Of a stretch of 62,036 bases of DNA, positions 36,782-46,564 are shown one piece after another (position 1 is the stretch's first letter; every line of letters starts with the position of its first letter). Source of the DNA: Gammaproteobacteria bacterium (GTDB lineage: Bacteria > Pseudomonadota > Gammaproteobacteria > GRL18); contig WFNB01000118.1 in the NCBI GenBank assembly GCA_015488755.1, forward strand, positions 1 to 62,036, given 5' to 3'. Below the pieces are notes generated by a model. The model had not been told where the DNA came from and ran no database searches. It saw only the letters and a list, made by a program, of their open reading frames with translations. The position numbers and the translations under genes are program-made.

Positions 36782-37260
36782 ATTTTTATCTCCTTGACGA
36801 TTGGACGACCTGTTAGAGAAATGCTGAGAACATACTGCCAATCAGATCCTTTTTGAATGGTTATCGTTTCATTAGCAGCGATAACTCGTCTCCCTCTACC
36901 GTTATAAGTTAAACCAGTTCCCAAACCACCTGTTGCAGTAATAGTCATATTACTTGCAGGCTTTTCTCTTACGGCGAAAACCGTATTAGGAGCAGCAACT
37001 AGGGTAACAATCCAACCATCCGTCCAACTCCCTGTACAGGTTGTCGCATCTGATGAAGGACAAATACTGACCAAAGCATCTTGTTTTATTGCCTCACTGC
37101 GAGCTAGCAATATATCCGCCAGCAAATCATTAGCAGTACTAAGTGATTGGTTTTTTTCAATCATATTACTAAAGTTAGGCACCGCAAAAGCCACCATGAT
37201 TGCCATAATTACAATGGTGACCATCATTTCTATTAATGTAAAACCGGAGTGTTTGTTCAT
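36778..37260 (-). CDS. fimT: FimT/GspH-type minor pilin, first gene of the operon
   Basis: About 160 aa from the start at 37260 (MNKHSGFTLIEMMVTIVIM), which gives a normal short leader; the longer frame to 37332 has no pilin-like N-terminus. The helix and the ARSEAIKQDALVSICPSSD block match the distal FimT paralog at 30501, and both end in GRP-[IR]-VK. Its stop overlaps the pilV start. Confidence 0.88.
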   Translation of the reverse strand: MNKHSGFTLIEMMVTIVIMAIMVAFAVPNFSNMIEKNQSLSTANDLLADILLARSEAIKQDALVSICPSSDATTCTGSWTDGWIVTLVAAPNTVFAVREKPASNMTITATGGLGTGLTYNGRGRRVIAANETITIQKGSDWQYVLSISLTGRPIVKEIKI

Positions 37261-37662
37261 TGTTTTATTCCTAGGTTTTCCTAAAAAGCAAGCTATGTAA
37301 TGGCAGAGCCACACAGTAGATCGACTGAGCATTAATACTTTACTCTTTTATACTATTTTTTTATGCCATTTTTTTATGCCATTTGAGTCCGACCTTAAAA
37401 TCGAAAATAGTTATTGGCTTTTCTTGATTATAGTTATACACGTACTGTATTTTTTTGCATTCACTATACGATAACCGGTAATTTTTTAAGGATAAGATGT
37501 TTTTTTTGATTTTATTTTGTTACGCAGTTCTCAATATGAAGCGAGAAGATAAGGTTGGTGAAAAACATTGAGTAAGGGGGGATTGTGCTGAGTGAGGTAT
37601 CAGAGTCAAATAGCCTATTTTACTAAACTTCAATAAAGTTCTACCCTTTGACCCCGACTAGG
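37261..37662. other. Intergenic region upstream of the minor-pilin operon
   Basis: A 402-bp stretch without a supportable gene, between the nnrS 3' end and the fimT start. It should hold the pilin promoter. A minus-strand TATAAT occurs near 37423-37428, but I cannot find a convincing -35 partner, and no sigma-54 GG-N10-GC site is evident. A tandem TTTTTTATGCCAT repeat lies at about 37357-37382. Confidence 0.45.
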
Positions 37663-38844
37663 CTAGCCGTCTCGGCCATCCACTCTTGGCTGTGTTAAAA
37701 CGGGAGTATAGGCGATAGTAAATAGTAAAAATGCTATAACCCAAAGCACTGAGGATAGTTGAATCAGCACGCTATAATAGCTCATTAAAAACAAGGGCAT
37801 GATAACGCGAACAATAGCCGCAATAAAAAGCAGATAAAAACCGATGACGGCTAATTTGGAGGGTCGCATTTCACGGCCAGTATGCCCTAACGAGACTCTG
37901 GCCATCATGCCATAGGTGGTAATACCGATAACACCAACCGTCCATGCATGTATGGCTAAATTATTAGTCACTAAACCCAAGCCAACAAAGAGCTTCATGG
38001 CAAAACCTAATAACAGCCAGAAATAACCGGCATATAAGACCCATAAAATAGGGGTATTTAACACGGGCTTAGAAAACCAAGGCATTACCCGCATAGTATG
38101 GGCAATTAATAACACTGCGGCTAAAGCGGCAATAATTAAGCCATTAAGCATTAAAACATCAGCCAAAGCGAGTAACACCAAGCTAATTAATAAGACTTTC
38201 TCTAATAATGGGCGCTCTAGCACTTGCGTATCAGGTACTACCACACGAGTAAAGAATGGCATCACTCGCCCGGTAAGCACTTGAATGATCATTAACACAC
38301 AATAAAGAGCTAGGGTATTACCTGCCAGCACACCGCCATTAAACCAACCAAGATGTTGGCTTTGTACCAATAGGTCGGCCAGCATAAAAACACTGAGTAT
38401 GGCGACCATAATCAGGTTATTCCATTGTTTTGCCTTGATAATCGGGTGAGCAATGGCTAAGGCCAATACGATAAAAAAAGAGATATCAACCAAAGCGATA
38501 AGCATACCGGGGATTGGCATAAAGGGTAGTATTCTTGCCAATAGCCAGATACCAGCAAGTACGGCTAAAGGTGTTTTACTGATGGTATCAACCCCCGTCC
38601 AGTTTCTCACCGCCGTTAATAAAAAACCGGCAATCACCGCAGCGGCATAGCCAAAAAGCATTTCATGGCTGTGCCAATTAATAAACCCATAATAGGTATT
38701 TAACGATATCACTTGTGTATAGGCCAAGCCCCATATAGCAATTAAGAGACTTGCAAAAATAGCGGACAATAAGAAAAAAGGACGAAAGCCCAGATTAAAC
38801 AAGGCAAAGGATGGCTTTACCTTTTCTTCGATTTGTATAAACAC
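37663..38844 (-). CDS. nnrS: NnrS family membrane protein
   Basis: About 393 aa with twelve predicted membrane helices. The family pattern is clear: FALFNLGFRPFFLLSAIFA, then NWHSHEMLFGYAAAVIAGFLLTAVRNWTG and GRVMPFFTRVVVP. NnrS is a heme- and copper-containing membrane protein linked to nitric-oxide stress. A GTG start at 38844 is preferred, because GAGG sits 6 nt before it; a TTG 12 bp upstream is the other option. The sirB2 gene follows upstream on the same strand. Confidence 0.9.
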   Translation of the reverse strand: MFIQIEEKVKPSFALFNLGFRPFFLLSAIFASLLIAIWGLAYTQVISLNTYYGFINWHSHEMLFGYAAAVIAGFLLTAVRNWTGVDTISKTPLAVLAGIWLLARILPFMPIPGMLIALVDISFFIVLALAIAHPIIKAKQWNNLIMVAILSVFMLADLLVQSQHLGWFNGGVLAGNTLALYCVLMIIQVLTGRVMPFFTRVVVPDTQVLERPLLEKVLLISLVLLALADVLMLNGLIIAALAAVLLIAHTMRVMPWFSKPVLNTPILWVLYAGYFWLLLGFAMKLFVGLGLVTNNLAIHAWTVGVIGITTYGMMARVSLGHTGREMRPSKLAVIGFYLLFIAAIVRVIMPLFLMSYYSVLIQLSSVLWVIAFLLFTIAYTPVLTQPRVDGRDG

Positions 38845-38943
38845 AAGTATCCTCAATCAATATAGAGTGCTTCATAATAAATGGATTTCTATGAAGAATG
38901 TGGCTATTAGAACAATAATATCTGTATGAGTGAATGATTAAGA

Positions 38944-39333
38944 TCAAGTAGCAAAAATAAGCGCAGGGGTTTTATAATGCGCCACATAAACAATATAAAT
39001 AAAGACCATAACAGCCATTATTGCTGCCGTTAATCGAATGGTATTGGTTTTACCCCATCGAAGCGCCACCATACCCAGCATGATATAGGTAAGTAGACCA
39101 ATAATTTTTTCGGCAATCCAATAGGTAGTAAAAGGATTTACCCCCAGCAAATAAACCAGAGTCAAAGCACTGGCTAATAAGAGCGTATCAACTCTATGGG
39201 GCAATTTTTTAACCCAATAGCTATCCTGAATGGCTGTTTCTTTTAATTTTAAGATCACCCGAGTAATAAAACCAACAATGGATAAGCTGATAGCCGTTAC
39301 ATGAATAAACTTAACAATGACATAAAAACTCAT
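38944..39333 (-). CDS. SirB2 family membrane protein
   Basis: A 129-aa protein with four hydrophobic segments. The pattern FYVIVKFIHVTAISLSIVGF and the loop KKLPHRVDTLLLASALTLVYLL are SirB2 hallmarks. The function is unknown despite the old name (Salmonella invasion regulator). It is 87 bp upstream of nnrS on the same strand, so they could share a transcript. Confidence 0.85.
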   Translation of the reverse strand: MSFYVIVKFIHVTAISLSIVGFITRVILKLKETAIQDSYWVKKLPHRVDTLLLASALTLVYLLGVNPFTTYWIAEKIIGLLTYIMLGMVALRWGKTNTIRLTAAIMAVMVFIYIVYVAHYKTPALIFAT

Positions 39334-39462
39334 TTTGCATCACCTTGTATTGAGTCAATTTAAAAAATAGGATTGATTTTAACTGACTAATCAACGAACA
39401 TGCTAGTTTAAACTTGAAAGTTAATCTTGACTCACATCATAAGGACTTACTAAGCCATTATT

Positions 39463-39819
39463 ATGGATATTGTTTTTATTAAGCAACTCAAACTCGATAC
39501 CATTATTGGTATTCATGATTGGGAAAGAGAAAACACGCAACGCATTATTCTTGATATTGAAATGGGCTGTTCGATAACTTCGGCTGCTCATAGTGATAAT
39601 ATTAGCGACTGTATTGATTATTTTACAGTTTGTGAGCGTATGAAACAGCTAGCAGAGGAGCATTCTTATCAATTGGTTGAATCCTTTGCTGAGCAAGCCA
39701 GCCAGATTATTCTTTGTGAATTTATGGCTCAATGGGTAAAAATCACTCTAGATAAGCCCAATGCCATCAGTGAGGCAAGTGGTGTCGGGGTTATTATTGA
39801 ACGAACTCGTCAGATATAA
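39463..39819 (+). CDS. folB: Dihydroneopterin aldolase
   Basis: A 118-aa enzyme that splits dihydroneopterin to 6-hydroxymethyl-dihydropterin and glycolaldehyde, and can epimerise it. It has IIGIHDWERENTQ with the pterin-binding Glu, DYFTVCERM, ESFAEQ and the catalytic Lys in ITLDKPNAI. The downstream folK-like gene is 15 bp away. Confidence 0.94.
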   Translation: MDIVFIKQLKLDTIIGIHDWERENTQRIILDIEMGCSITSAAHSDNISDCIDYFTVCERMKQLAEEHSYQLVESFAEQASQIILCEFMAQWVKITLDKPNAISEASGVGVIIERTRQI

Positions 39820-39834
39820 AACAATAGGGATAAA

Positions 39835-40335
39835 ATGAGTCAGCATTTAGTTTATGTCGGTATTGGCAGTAATATTGAGCAAGAAAAATACATTCGCTCC
39901 GGTGTTCAAGCACTACAAGAACGCTTTGAGAAATTACAGCTGTCTCCTGTTTATAAAACTCAGGCTATCGGTTTTGATGGTGATGATTTTTATAATCTGG
40001 TGGCCAGCTTCTATACCAAACACTCACCCTTTGGCGTAGAAAAGATCCTCAAAGAAATTGAGCATCATAATGGCCGCCGACGAGATCAGGAAAAATTTTC
40101 TGCCCGCACCCTAGACATTGATTTATTACTCTATGATCAACAAATCATTCATAATGATGGGGTCAATATACCCAGAGATGAAATTGAGAAATACGCCTTT
40201 GTCTTATTACCATTAGCCGATCTCAGCCCTGATTTAATACACCCAGAAACGGGGCATAGCATACTGACTATGTGGCAACAACTTAAGGGCAAAAAAGACT
40301 CTGGCACATTAGAAAAAATTCATTTTAACTGGTGA
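39835..40335 (+). CDS. folK: Second HPPK-family protein next to folB
   Basis: A 166-aa HPPK homolog. HVGIGSN-type N-terminus (VYVGIGSNIEQE) and the signature FSARTLDIDLLLYD with the metal-binding DID are intact, so it should be active. It is clearly different from the folK at 16032; that copy keeps the pcnB-folK synteny, while this one is paired with folB. Its substrate may be the same or a variant pterin. Confidence 0.85.
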   Translation: MSQHLVYVGIGSNIEQEKYIRSGVQALQERFEKLQLSPVYKTQAIGFDGDDFYNLVASFYTKHSPFGVEKILKEIEHHNGRRRDQEKFSARTLDIDLLLYDQQIIHNDGVNIPRDEIEKYAFVLLPLADLSPDLIHPETGHSILTMWQQLKGKKDSGTLEKIHFNW

Positions 40336-40359
40336 AAGCCATAACCCAGTGGAGTCTAT

Positions 40360-41613
40360 TCAGAAACTGAGTAATTTTTTTGTTTCAGAAATGATTTTAT
40401 GAGATTCTTCCAGCACTTTAATACTCAATTTAGGTGTCAATTTGCCTAGTGCCAACTTATGAAAAGCAGGCACTTGATCAATAATAGGGACGCTTCTCTG
40501 CTTTTCTGAGCCGATATAACTGTGTAAGTGAGCAATATTAATAATATCCGCTAAACAGGGTTGTTCATTTTCATCATAGACCCAATTTTCGGCCTCTTCG
40601 GCCACATTAATCATATCATCGGAAAAATTCCAACTACGCAGAATGGCACTGCCCACTTGATTATGCATTTTCTCCATCATTTGCTGCAAATGCGCTTCAT
40701 TATCCATAATAAGTGGGTGAGCTTCTGCTTTATTTAAAATAGCAATTTTACCAATATCATGAATCAGACCCGCCAGCATTGCCTGCTCGGCATCAAAACC
40801 TGGCGTTACCTTAGCAAGCACATAGCTAATGGCAGCAATTTCAACACTATGTTCCCAAAGCTTAGCCATATAACGATTTAATAATTTATTTTTTGCCTGA
40901 AATAGTTCTCTAAGTACAAAGGAATTAACCAGTTGATTGGTTACTTTAGTACCCAAGCCAACAACGGCTGTTTTACAATCTTCTGCCTTAGTCTTTCTCT
41001 GGTACAAAGCACTATTAGCTGCTTTTATAATCTTCGTAGCAATGGCCGGATCATTCATAACAATTTTAGCAATATCGTGAGCGCTGGAATTTTCATAGGC
41101 AATGGTTTCACGAATTTTAGTGGCTATACTAGGCAAGCTGGGCAAGACAAAATTACCCTGTTGTAACTCTAAAATCAGCTCATATAAAATGCGGTCATCT
41201 TCATGTTCATCATCGAGTATGGTTTCTGTTATACCTACCATTGCGCGAATATCCGCTTGTTCAATAGCGGTATTTAAAAAATCCTCATGCAACACCAAAA
41301 ATTGACATTTAGAAACGCAAGTCACTCGATAACTGCTTGGTCTTAGCTGAGCAATCGGGGTTTTTGCCCGTTCTGTCTGAGCATCAATTAAACTGCTAGA
41401 AGCATCATCCGCTTGTAACTGCACCGAGCCGTCTAATAAAAGATACTTATCTGATGAGTTAGAACCTAGCTCAATGACTATCTCACCTTGATCCATTGTC
41501 ATAATTTGGGCATTAACAGCAATATAGTCCAATTGCTTGTCAGATAGTGAGGCAAACGTAGTAAAAAATTTTAATCGTTGCGTATTAATTACTTCTGTTT
41601 CTATATGGCTCAA
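40360..41613 (-). CDS. HDOD-domain protein with N-terminal cyclic-nucleotide-binding-like domain
   Basis: A 417-aa protein. Residues about 15-120 form a cNMP-binding-like beta-barrel (IVIELGSNSSDKYLLLDGSVQL). Residues about 150-350 are an HDOD domain: LPSLPSIATKIRETI, IVMNDPAIATKIIKAANSA, and a retained HD pair in AGLIHDIGKIAIL. HDOD proteins are non-enzymatic or weakly hydrolytic scaffolds in second-messenger and motility signalling. The ligand of the N-terminal domain cannot be read. Confidence 0.82.
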   Translation of the reverse strand: MSHIETEVINTQRLKFFTTFASLSDKQLDYIAVNAQIMTMDQGEIVIELGSNSSDKYLLLDGSVQLQADDASSSLIDAQTERAKTPIAQLRPSSYRVTCVSKCQFLVLHEDFLNTAIEQADIRAMVGITETILDDEHEDDRILYELILELQQGNFVLPSLPSIATKIRETIAYENSSAHDIAKIVMNDPAIATKIIKAANSALYQRKTKAEDCKTAVVGLGTKVTNQLVNSFVLRELFQAKNKLLNRYMAKLWEHSVEIAAISYVLAKVTPGFDAEQAMLAGLIHDIGKIAILNKAEAHPLIMDNEAHLQQMMEKMHNQVGSAILRSWNFSDDMINVAEEAENWVYDENEQPCLADIINIAHLHSYIGSEKQRSVPIIDQVPAFHKLALGKLTPKLSIKVLEESHKIISETKKLLSF

Positions 41614-41858
41614 ACTGAATCCCTGCTGGTAAAAGGTTTAGTGCAATAAAGTAGTACAATTTTATTTTATAAAAAAATACCTAAAGGAGACTCAGTACCC
41701 ATAATTCACATTAATCCCCCCTATTTTTGATAGAAAGTTTCCCAAGCTTAAGCATTTTTCCTTAACTAATCTATAGTAAAAAGAACGCTTAATGACTCAT
41801 AACGACTCAGCTCGTTGTAAAGCAGAGGTCATCAAACATAAAATCTTGAGGTGGATAG

Positions 41859-42695
41859 ATGCAGATGAAAATCGATACTCAGATAAGAACCCCAGCCGTT
41901 GCTGGAAAATTATACCCTAACAATAGTGATGAGCTCTCGTCCTCACTACAGAGATATCTGCAGCAAAACAAAACGCGATTGCTTAATAAAAAACCACTAG
42001 CCATGATTGTTCCTCATGCAAACTACCACTATTGTGCACCTATAGCCGCCAGCGCCTACAAACAAATCATCCCCTTTGCCCAAGAAATATCAAGAGTCGT
42101 CCTGCTAGGACCTGCACATCACGAACCATTACTAGGGATAGCAACAAGCAATGCCGATGCCTTTCAAACACCACTAGGGAATGTTCCTTTAGATAAATAT
42201 ACCATACAACAGCTCAGTCAATTTCCTTTTGTCCAAGTAAATGAGGCAGTTCATCATCAAGAACACAGTCTTGAGGTGCAACTCCCCTTTCTACAAAAAA
42301 TATTGCCAAAGTTTCGTATAATACCTTTAGTTATTGGTCAACTTGAGGATCGCTACATCAGCGATATCATCAATAGCCTATGGCAAGAAGATAATACGTT
42401 GTTTTTAGCCAGCTCTGATTTAAGTCACTATCTGGACTACACACGAGCAGTACAGTGCGATCAGGCAACTGCTAACGCAATAGAAAACTTACAAACTAAA
42501 AACATTCATTATGAACAAGCTTGTGGACGTTCGGCTATTGCCGGCCTATTACTTAGCGCACAAAAACATGGCCTACAGGCACAGACATTAGATCTACGTA
42601 ACTCTGGAGACACCCAAGGAGATAAGGAACATGTTATTGGTTATGGCGCATGGGCTTTTTATTCACCAAAAGAGTCGCTTAATCAAGCACCATAA
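41859..42695 (+). CDS. MEMO1/AmmeMemoRadiSam system protein B family
   Basis: A 278-aa protein of the Memo family. Metal-ligand positions are visible: His53 in [11 protein letters not shown], His87/His88 in [10 protein letters not shown], and Cys222 in [11 protein letters not shown]. The first motif is normally PHAGY; here Gly is Asn. In many bacteria this gene travels with AMMECR1 and a radical-SAM gene, but neither is next to it here. The reaction is not settled; copper or iron redox chemistry is suggested for relatives. It converges on ridA with a 17-bp overlap. Confidence 0.83.
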   Translation: MQMKIDTQIRTPAVAGKLYPNNSDELSSSLQRYLQQNKTRLLNKKPLAMIVPHANYHYCAPIAASAYKQIIPFAQEISRVVLLGPAHHEPLLGIATSNADAFQTPLGNVPLDKYTIQQLSQFPFVQVNEAVHHQEHSLEVQLPFLQKILPKFRIIPLVIGQLEDRYISDIINSLWQEDNTLFLASSDLSHYLDYTRAVQCDQATANAIENLQTKNIHYEQACGRSAIAGLLLSAQKHGLQAQTLDLRNSGDTQGDKEHVIGYGAWAFYSPKESLNQAP

Positions 42696-43062
42696 TAGCA
42701 TCCATTTCAACATCTGCCGCTTTAGGCAGAGAAGCCACACCCACGGCAGCGCGAGCAGGGTAAGGTTGCTCAAAATAACGCGCCATTATCTCATTTACCA
42801 AAGGGAAGTGACTCAGATCCGTTAAAAAGATATTCAATTTGGCAATATCAGCCAAGCTACCACCTGCGGCCTGTGCAACGGCGGTTAGGTTATCAAATAC
42901 CCGAACTATCTGTGTCTCCATATCACCCTCAACCATTTCCATGGTTTCAGGGATCAACGGGATTTGCCCCGAAAGATACACGGTATTGGCTACTTTTACC
43001 GCTTGTGAATAGGTGCCAATTGCTTGAGGTGCTTTATCTGTTGCAATAATTTCTTTGGTCAT
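42679..43062 (-). CDS. ridA: RidA family enamine/imine deaminase
   Basis: A 127-aa YjgF/YER057c/UK114 protein. RidA hydrolyses reactive 2-aminoacrylate and related imines. The blocks [18 protein letters not shown], and the C-terminal [24 protein letters not shown] contain the catalytic Arg and Glu. The 3' end overlaps the convergent Memo gene. Confidence 0.93.
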   Translation of the reverse strand: MTKEIIATDKAPQAIGTYSQAVKVANTVYLSGQIPLIPETMEMVEGDMETQIVRVFDNLTAVAQAAGGSLADIAKLNIFLTDLSHFPLVNEIMARYFEQPYPARAAVGVASLPKAADVEMDAIMVLD

Positions 43063-43120
43063 TATTTTTCCTGTCGTTATTATCTAGTAACTACTCAATT
43101 CACTATAGAAACAATTCAAT

Positions 43121-43145
43121 GGCGTTGGGGCTTTAGCCTCGCAAA
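43121..43145. repeat. REP-like unit upstream of ridA
   Basis: GGCGTTGGGGCTTTAGCCTC at 43121-43140 has the same GGGGCTTTAGCC-type stem as the units at 29158 and 30426. It lies between the pteridine reductase 3' end and ridA. Confidence 0.5.
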
Positions 43146-43156
43146 TCAGCGAAGCC

Positions 43157-43924
43157 TTATAAATACAGCGAACGCCCACCATCTACAGCAATAATTTGTC
43201 CGGTAATATAATCCGCCTGTGCTGCTAAAAATAGCACGGTTTTTGCTATGTCTTCCGCCGACCCTTTACGTTTGAGATACGTTCTTGAGACAATTCGCTG
43301 CTTTGTTAAATCATCCATTTCCTGAGCAGGCCACATAATAGCTCCAGGTGCCACACCATTGACACGGATCTCTGGCCCCAATTCAAAGGCTAGAGTTTTT
43401 ACCAGCATGGCCAAACCTGCTTTAGCCATATTATAGACACTATGCCCTTGCATAGGCCGTTGGGCATGAATATCAACAATATTAATAATACACCCCTGTT
43501 GTTTGGCTAAATAGGGTGCTACCTGCTGAGATAAAAAAAATGGCGCCTTCATGTTACTGCCAATTAAATCATCCCAGTCATTTTCAGTAACTTTACCTAT
43601 GGGCGTTGGGTAAAAACTGGACGCATTATTAATTAACATATCCAAACGCCCCCATTGCTCAAGACTCTTGCGGACAACACTCTTTAGTTTAGCAGTATCC
43701 AATAGGTCAGCTTGTATCAATACCACCGAGTGTGCACGATGATTATTAAGTTCTTCTTGCAAGGCCAATGCCTGCTGACGGGAATGACGATAATGTATAA
43801 CCAGATTAGCACCCGCTGCGTGTAGTAAACGTGCTGTCATTGCGCCTACTCGCTGAGCACCACCGGTTATCAAGACCACTTTATCAGTCAAATCACTTAT
43901 CAGCATATCATTGATTGTTTGCAT
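43157..43924 (-). CDS. Pteridine reductase-like SDR
   Basis: A 255-aa classical SDR. The N-terminal motif VLITGGAQRVGA (TGxxxR-V-G) marks the PTR1/FolM group that binds NADPH and reduces pterins. NNASSFYPTP and the catalytic SVYNMAKAG (Tyr-x3-Lys) follow, with a C-terminal ITGQIIAVDGGRSL. With folB and the second folK 4-5 kb away it probably serves folate or pterin metabolism. Confidence 0.85.
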   Translation of the reverse strand: MQTINDMLISDLTDKVVLITGGAQRVGAMTARLLHAAGANLVIHYRHSRQQALALQEELNNHRAHSVVLIQADLLDTAKLKSVVRKSLEQWGRLDMLINNASSFYPTPIGKVTENDWDDLIGSNMKAPFFLSQQVAPYLAKQQGCIINIVDIHAQRPMQGHSVYNMAKAGLAMLVKTLAFELGPEIRVNGVAPGAIMWPAQEMDDLTKQRIVSRTYLKRKGSAEDIAKTVLFLAAQADYITGQIIAVDGGRSLYL

Positions 43925-44061
43925 AGAAGACCTTCTCTTAGTTGAACATGTAGTTGAACATGCTTGTGGATATTAGCAGATAAGTCGAGCATAATACAAT
44001 GTTGGTAGTCAATGCCAACAAAGAAAATCTAAGCCCTTAAAGCCACCTGAACCCTAAGCCC

Positions 44062-45288
44062 ATGCAAACAAATAATCATCATACGTCAGCCTGTGAGAGT
44101 TTTCCTAAACCATCCCCTGAATACCAAAAGCACAGCGACAGACTTAAAGCACTTATTCAGAAAAAAATAATGGCTAATGGCGGACGTATAAGCTTTGCTG
44201 AGTATATGAATTATGCCCTTTATGAACCGGGCTTAGGCTACTATAGTGCTGGTCTGAAAAAATTTGGTAAAGAGGGGGATTTTATTACCGCACCAGAAAT
44301 GTCACCTTTTTTTTCTCAATGTCTGGCCTTGCAATGCCTAGAAATTATGCGCAAAACAGGGCAAAAGACGTTATTAGAAGTGGGGGCTGGTTCAGGCATT
44401 ATGGCCATTGAGCTATTGCTGGAACTGCAAAAAAGACACTATTTGCCTGATCAGTATCTTATTTTAGAGCTCAGTGCTGAACTTCGAGATCGCCAGCAAA
44501 AGGCCATACAAACTCGTATACCAGAACTCTATGAGCGTATTCAATGGTTGGATCAACTACCAGAAAAACCATTTTCTGGCATTGTCCTAGCTAACGAGCT
44601 ATTAGATGCCATGCCCGTACACATCATTAAGCTACAGCAGGATACTATTTATGAACGTTATGTTGCTTTAGATGACAATAAGCAGTTTGTCTGGCAGGAT
44701 GATGAACCAGAAAATCCCCGAATCAGGACAATAGCGCAACAGATAAACACCATACAACAACCCTTTGCTCACCTTAATGATAAACCTAATACGCCTTATA
44801 TTAGTGAAATTAATTTATTGGCTGGTGACTGGGTTAAAAGCATTGCTGATAGACTCATCGAAGGCGCACTCTTACTGATTGACTATGGTTATAGCGCCCA
44901 AGAGTATTACCATCCTCAACGCTCTATGGGCACACTCATGTGCCATTATCAGCATCATCGCCACGATGATCCCTTTTACTTACCCGGCTTACAAGACATT
45001 ACCGCCCATATTGATTTTAGTCATATTGCACACTGTGCTGAAGAAGCAGGACTTAAGCTCTGTGGTTTTACCACACAGGCTCATTTTTTAATGTCCGGAG
45101 GGCTGGTGGAATTAACCAAAGACTTAAATCCAAATGATATTATTCCTTTTAGTGAAGCCGCACGGCAAATAAAAATGCTCACGCTACCCGAAGAAATGGG
45201 CGAATTATTTAAGGTCATTTTACTTACGAAAGGCAAAGCGCTATCATTATCGGCATTCACACCCTACAATTTTCAAAATCGCTTATAA
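44062..45288 (+). CDS. MidA/NDUFAF7-type SAM methyltransferase (DUF185)
   Basis: A 408-aa protein of the DUF185 family. Landmarks are ISFAEYMNYALYEPGLGYYS, FGKEGDFITAPEMSPFF, LLEVGAGSGIMAIELL (SAM-binding) and IVLANELLDAMPVHII. The mitochondrial relative methylates an Arg of a complex I subunit; the bacterial target is unknown. Confidence 0.9.
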   Translation: MQTNNHHTSACESFPKPSPEYQKHSDRLKALIQKKIMANGGRISFAEYMNYALYEPGLGYYSAGLKKFGKEGDFITAPEMSPFFSQCLALQCLEIMRKTGQKTLLEVGAGSGIMAIELLLELQKRHYLPDQYLILELSAELRDRQQKAIQTRIPELYERIQWLDQLPEKPFSGIVLANELLDAMPVHIIKLQQDTIYERYVALDDNKQFVWQDDEPENPRIRTIAQQINTIQQPFAHLNDKPNTPYISEINLLAGDWVKSIADRLIEGALLLIDYGYSAQEYYHPQRSMGTLMCHYQHHRHDDPFYLPGLQDITAHIDFSHIAHCAEEAGLKLCGFTTQAHFLMSGGLVELTKDLNPNDIIPFSEAARQIKMLTLPEEMGELFKVILLTKGKALSLSAFTPYNFQNRL

Positions 45289-45364
45289 TACTTAATGTTG
45301 TTACATCGCCTCCTTAAAATAACATTAGAATCATATTAAAATGCTATTATCACGATAGGTACAC

Positions 45365-46180
45365 ATGGACTTTCTTCATATTATTATCTTGGCTCTGGTA
45401 CAAGGCTTTACTGAATTTTTACCCATTTCCAGCTCTGCACACTTGATCCTTGTACCCACATTACTAGGCTGGGCCGATCAAGGCTTAGTCTTTGATGTGG
45501 CCACACACTTTGGAACTCTCATTGCGGTACTCTGGTATTTTCGCCATGATCTGCGCCCCTTATTTAACGATTGGCTAATATCTATTAAAACCAAACAAAC
45601 CAGTGGTAATAGTGTCTTGGCATGGGGCATACTGATTGGCACGATACCCGCAGGTTTGGCTGGGCTGGCAATTAATGATTATTATGAGCATTTAAGAAAT
45701 CCCCTGATCATTGCCAGTAGCACATTGGTTTTTGGTTTTTTACTATGGTTTGCTGATTACCGCGCACAACAACAGCTCAATCATCATATCCCTCAAAAAA
45801 CTGAGCAACAACTGACAGTCAAAATGATTTTAATTATTGGTTGTGCCCAAGCCATTGCCTTAATTCCCGGTACATCACGCTCAGGTATTACCATTACTGC
45901 CGCATTATTAACCGGTATGAGTCGTACTGCAGCAGCTCGTTTTTCCTTTTTACTCTCCATTCCCATTATTATTATTGCCAGCACCATGAAAGCAATTGAA
46001 TTTACTAATACCACCACACATATTCCTTGGCTAGATATTCTTGCTGGTATTGGCCTCTCTGCTATTAGTGCCTATATCTGTATCCACTATTTTATTAAAC
46101 TGCTTAATACGATGGGTCTATTACCTTTTATTATTTATCGACTTTTCCTTGGCATCTTTTTATTTTGGGTATTTTGGTAA
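45365..46180 (+). CDS. uppP: Undecaprenyl-diphosphatase
   Basis: A 271-aa polytopic enzyme that recycles undecaprenyl pyrophosphate, the lipid carrier of cell-wall and O-antigen sugars. The two active-site motifs are present: FTEFLPISSSAHLIL and IALIPGTSRSGITIT, and length matches BacA/UppP. The VanZ-like gene starts at the base after its stop. Confidence 0.95.
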   Translation: MDFLHIIILALVQGFTEFLPISSSAHLILVPTLLGWADQGLVFDVATHFGTLIAVLWYFRHDLRPLFNDWLISIKTKQTSGNSVLAWGILIGTIPAGLAGLAINDYYEHLRNPLIIASSTLVFGFLLWFADYRAQQQLNHHIPQKTEQQLTVKMILIIGCAQAIALIPGTSRSGITITAALLTGMSRTAAARFSFLLSIPIIIIASTMKAIEFTNTTTHIPWLDILAGIGLSAISAYICIHYFIKLLNTMGLLPFIIYRLFLGIFLFWVFW

Positions 46181-46564
46181 TTGAACATACCTTATCGAAC
46201 ACTCTGGCTCATGGCTGGTATTTTATATAGTGCCTTTATCATTACAGGTTCTCTCGTTCAGGTGCCAGATATTAATACCCCCTTCCAATTTGATTATACC
46301 GATAAAGTCATTCATTTTTTTATGTATTTTTTTTTAGTGGCCTGGTTTTCTCCCTTATATCCAACGTGGCCTAGGCAATTACTGATTGTTTTAGGGGCAA
46401 TTACTCTGGGGTTTACCCTGGAATTTTTACAAGGTATGACCGACTACCGCAGCTTTGATTTATGGGATGAAAGTGCTAATTCACTTGGCGCAATCAGTGC
46501 TTTATTGATCAGCCGTTATACATTTCAATCACTTTGGAAAAAATTGGTCATATTACTGAACTAA
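46181..46564 (+). CDS. VanZ-like membrane protein
   Basis: A 127-aa protein starting with TTG directly after the uppP TAA. It has four hydrophobic segments and the VanZ pattern DKVIHFFMYFFLVAWF, followed by EFLQGMTDYRSFDLWDESANSLGA, typical of VanZ homologs. VanZ in enterococci lowers teicoplanin susceptibility, but environmental homologs have unknown roles. The stop codon coincides with the start of a repeat remnant (46561-46611). Confidence 0.8.
   Translation: MNIPYRTLWLMAGILYSAFIITGSLVQVPDINTPFQFDYTDKVIHFFMYFFLVAWFSPLYPTWPRQLLIVLGAITLGFTLEFLQGMTDYRSFDLWDESANSLGAISALLISRYTFQSLWKKLVILLN

Noticed and set aside
37420-37460. Sigma-70 promoter for the pilin operon
   Set aside because: A minus-strand TATAAT is present, but no acceptable -35 at 16-18 bp, so I do not list it as a promoter.
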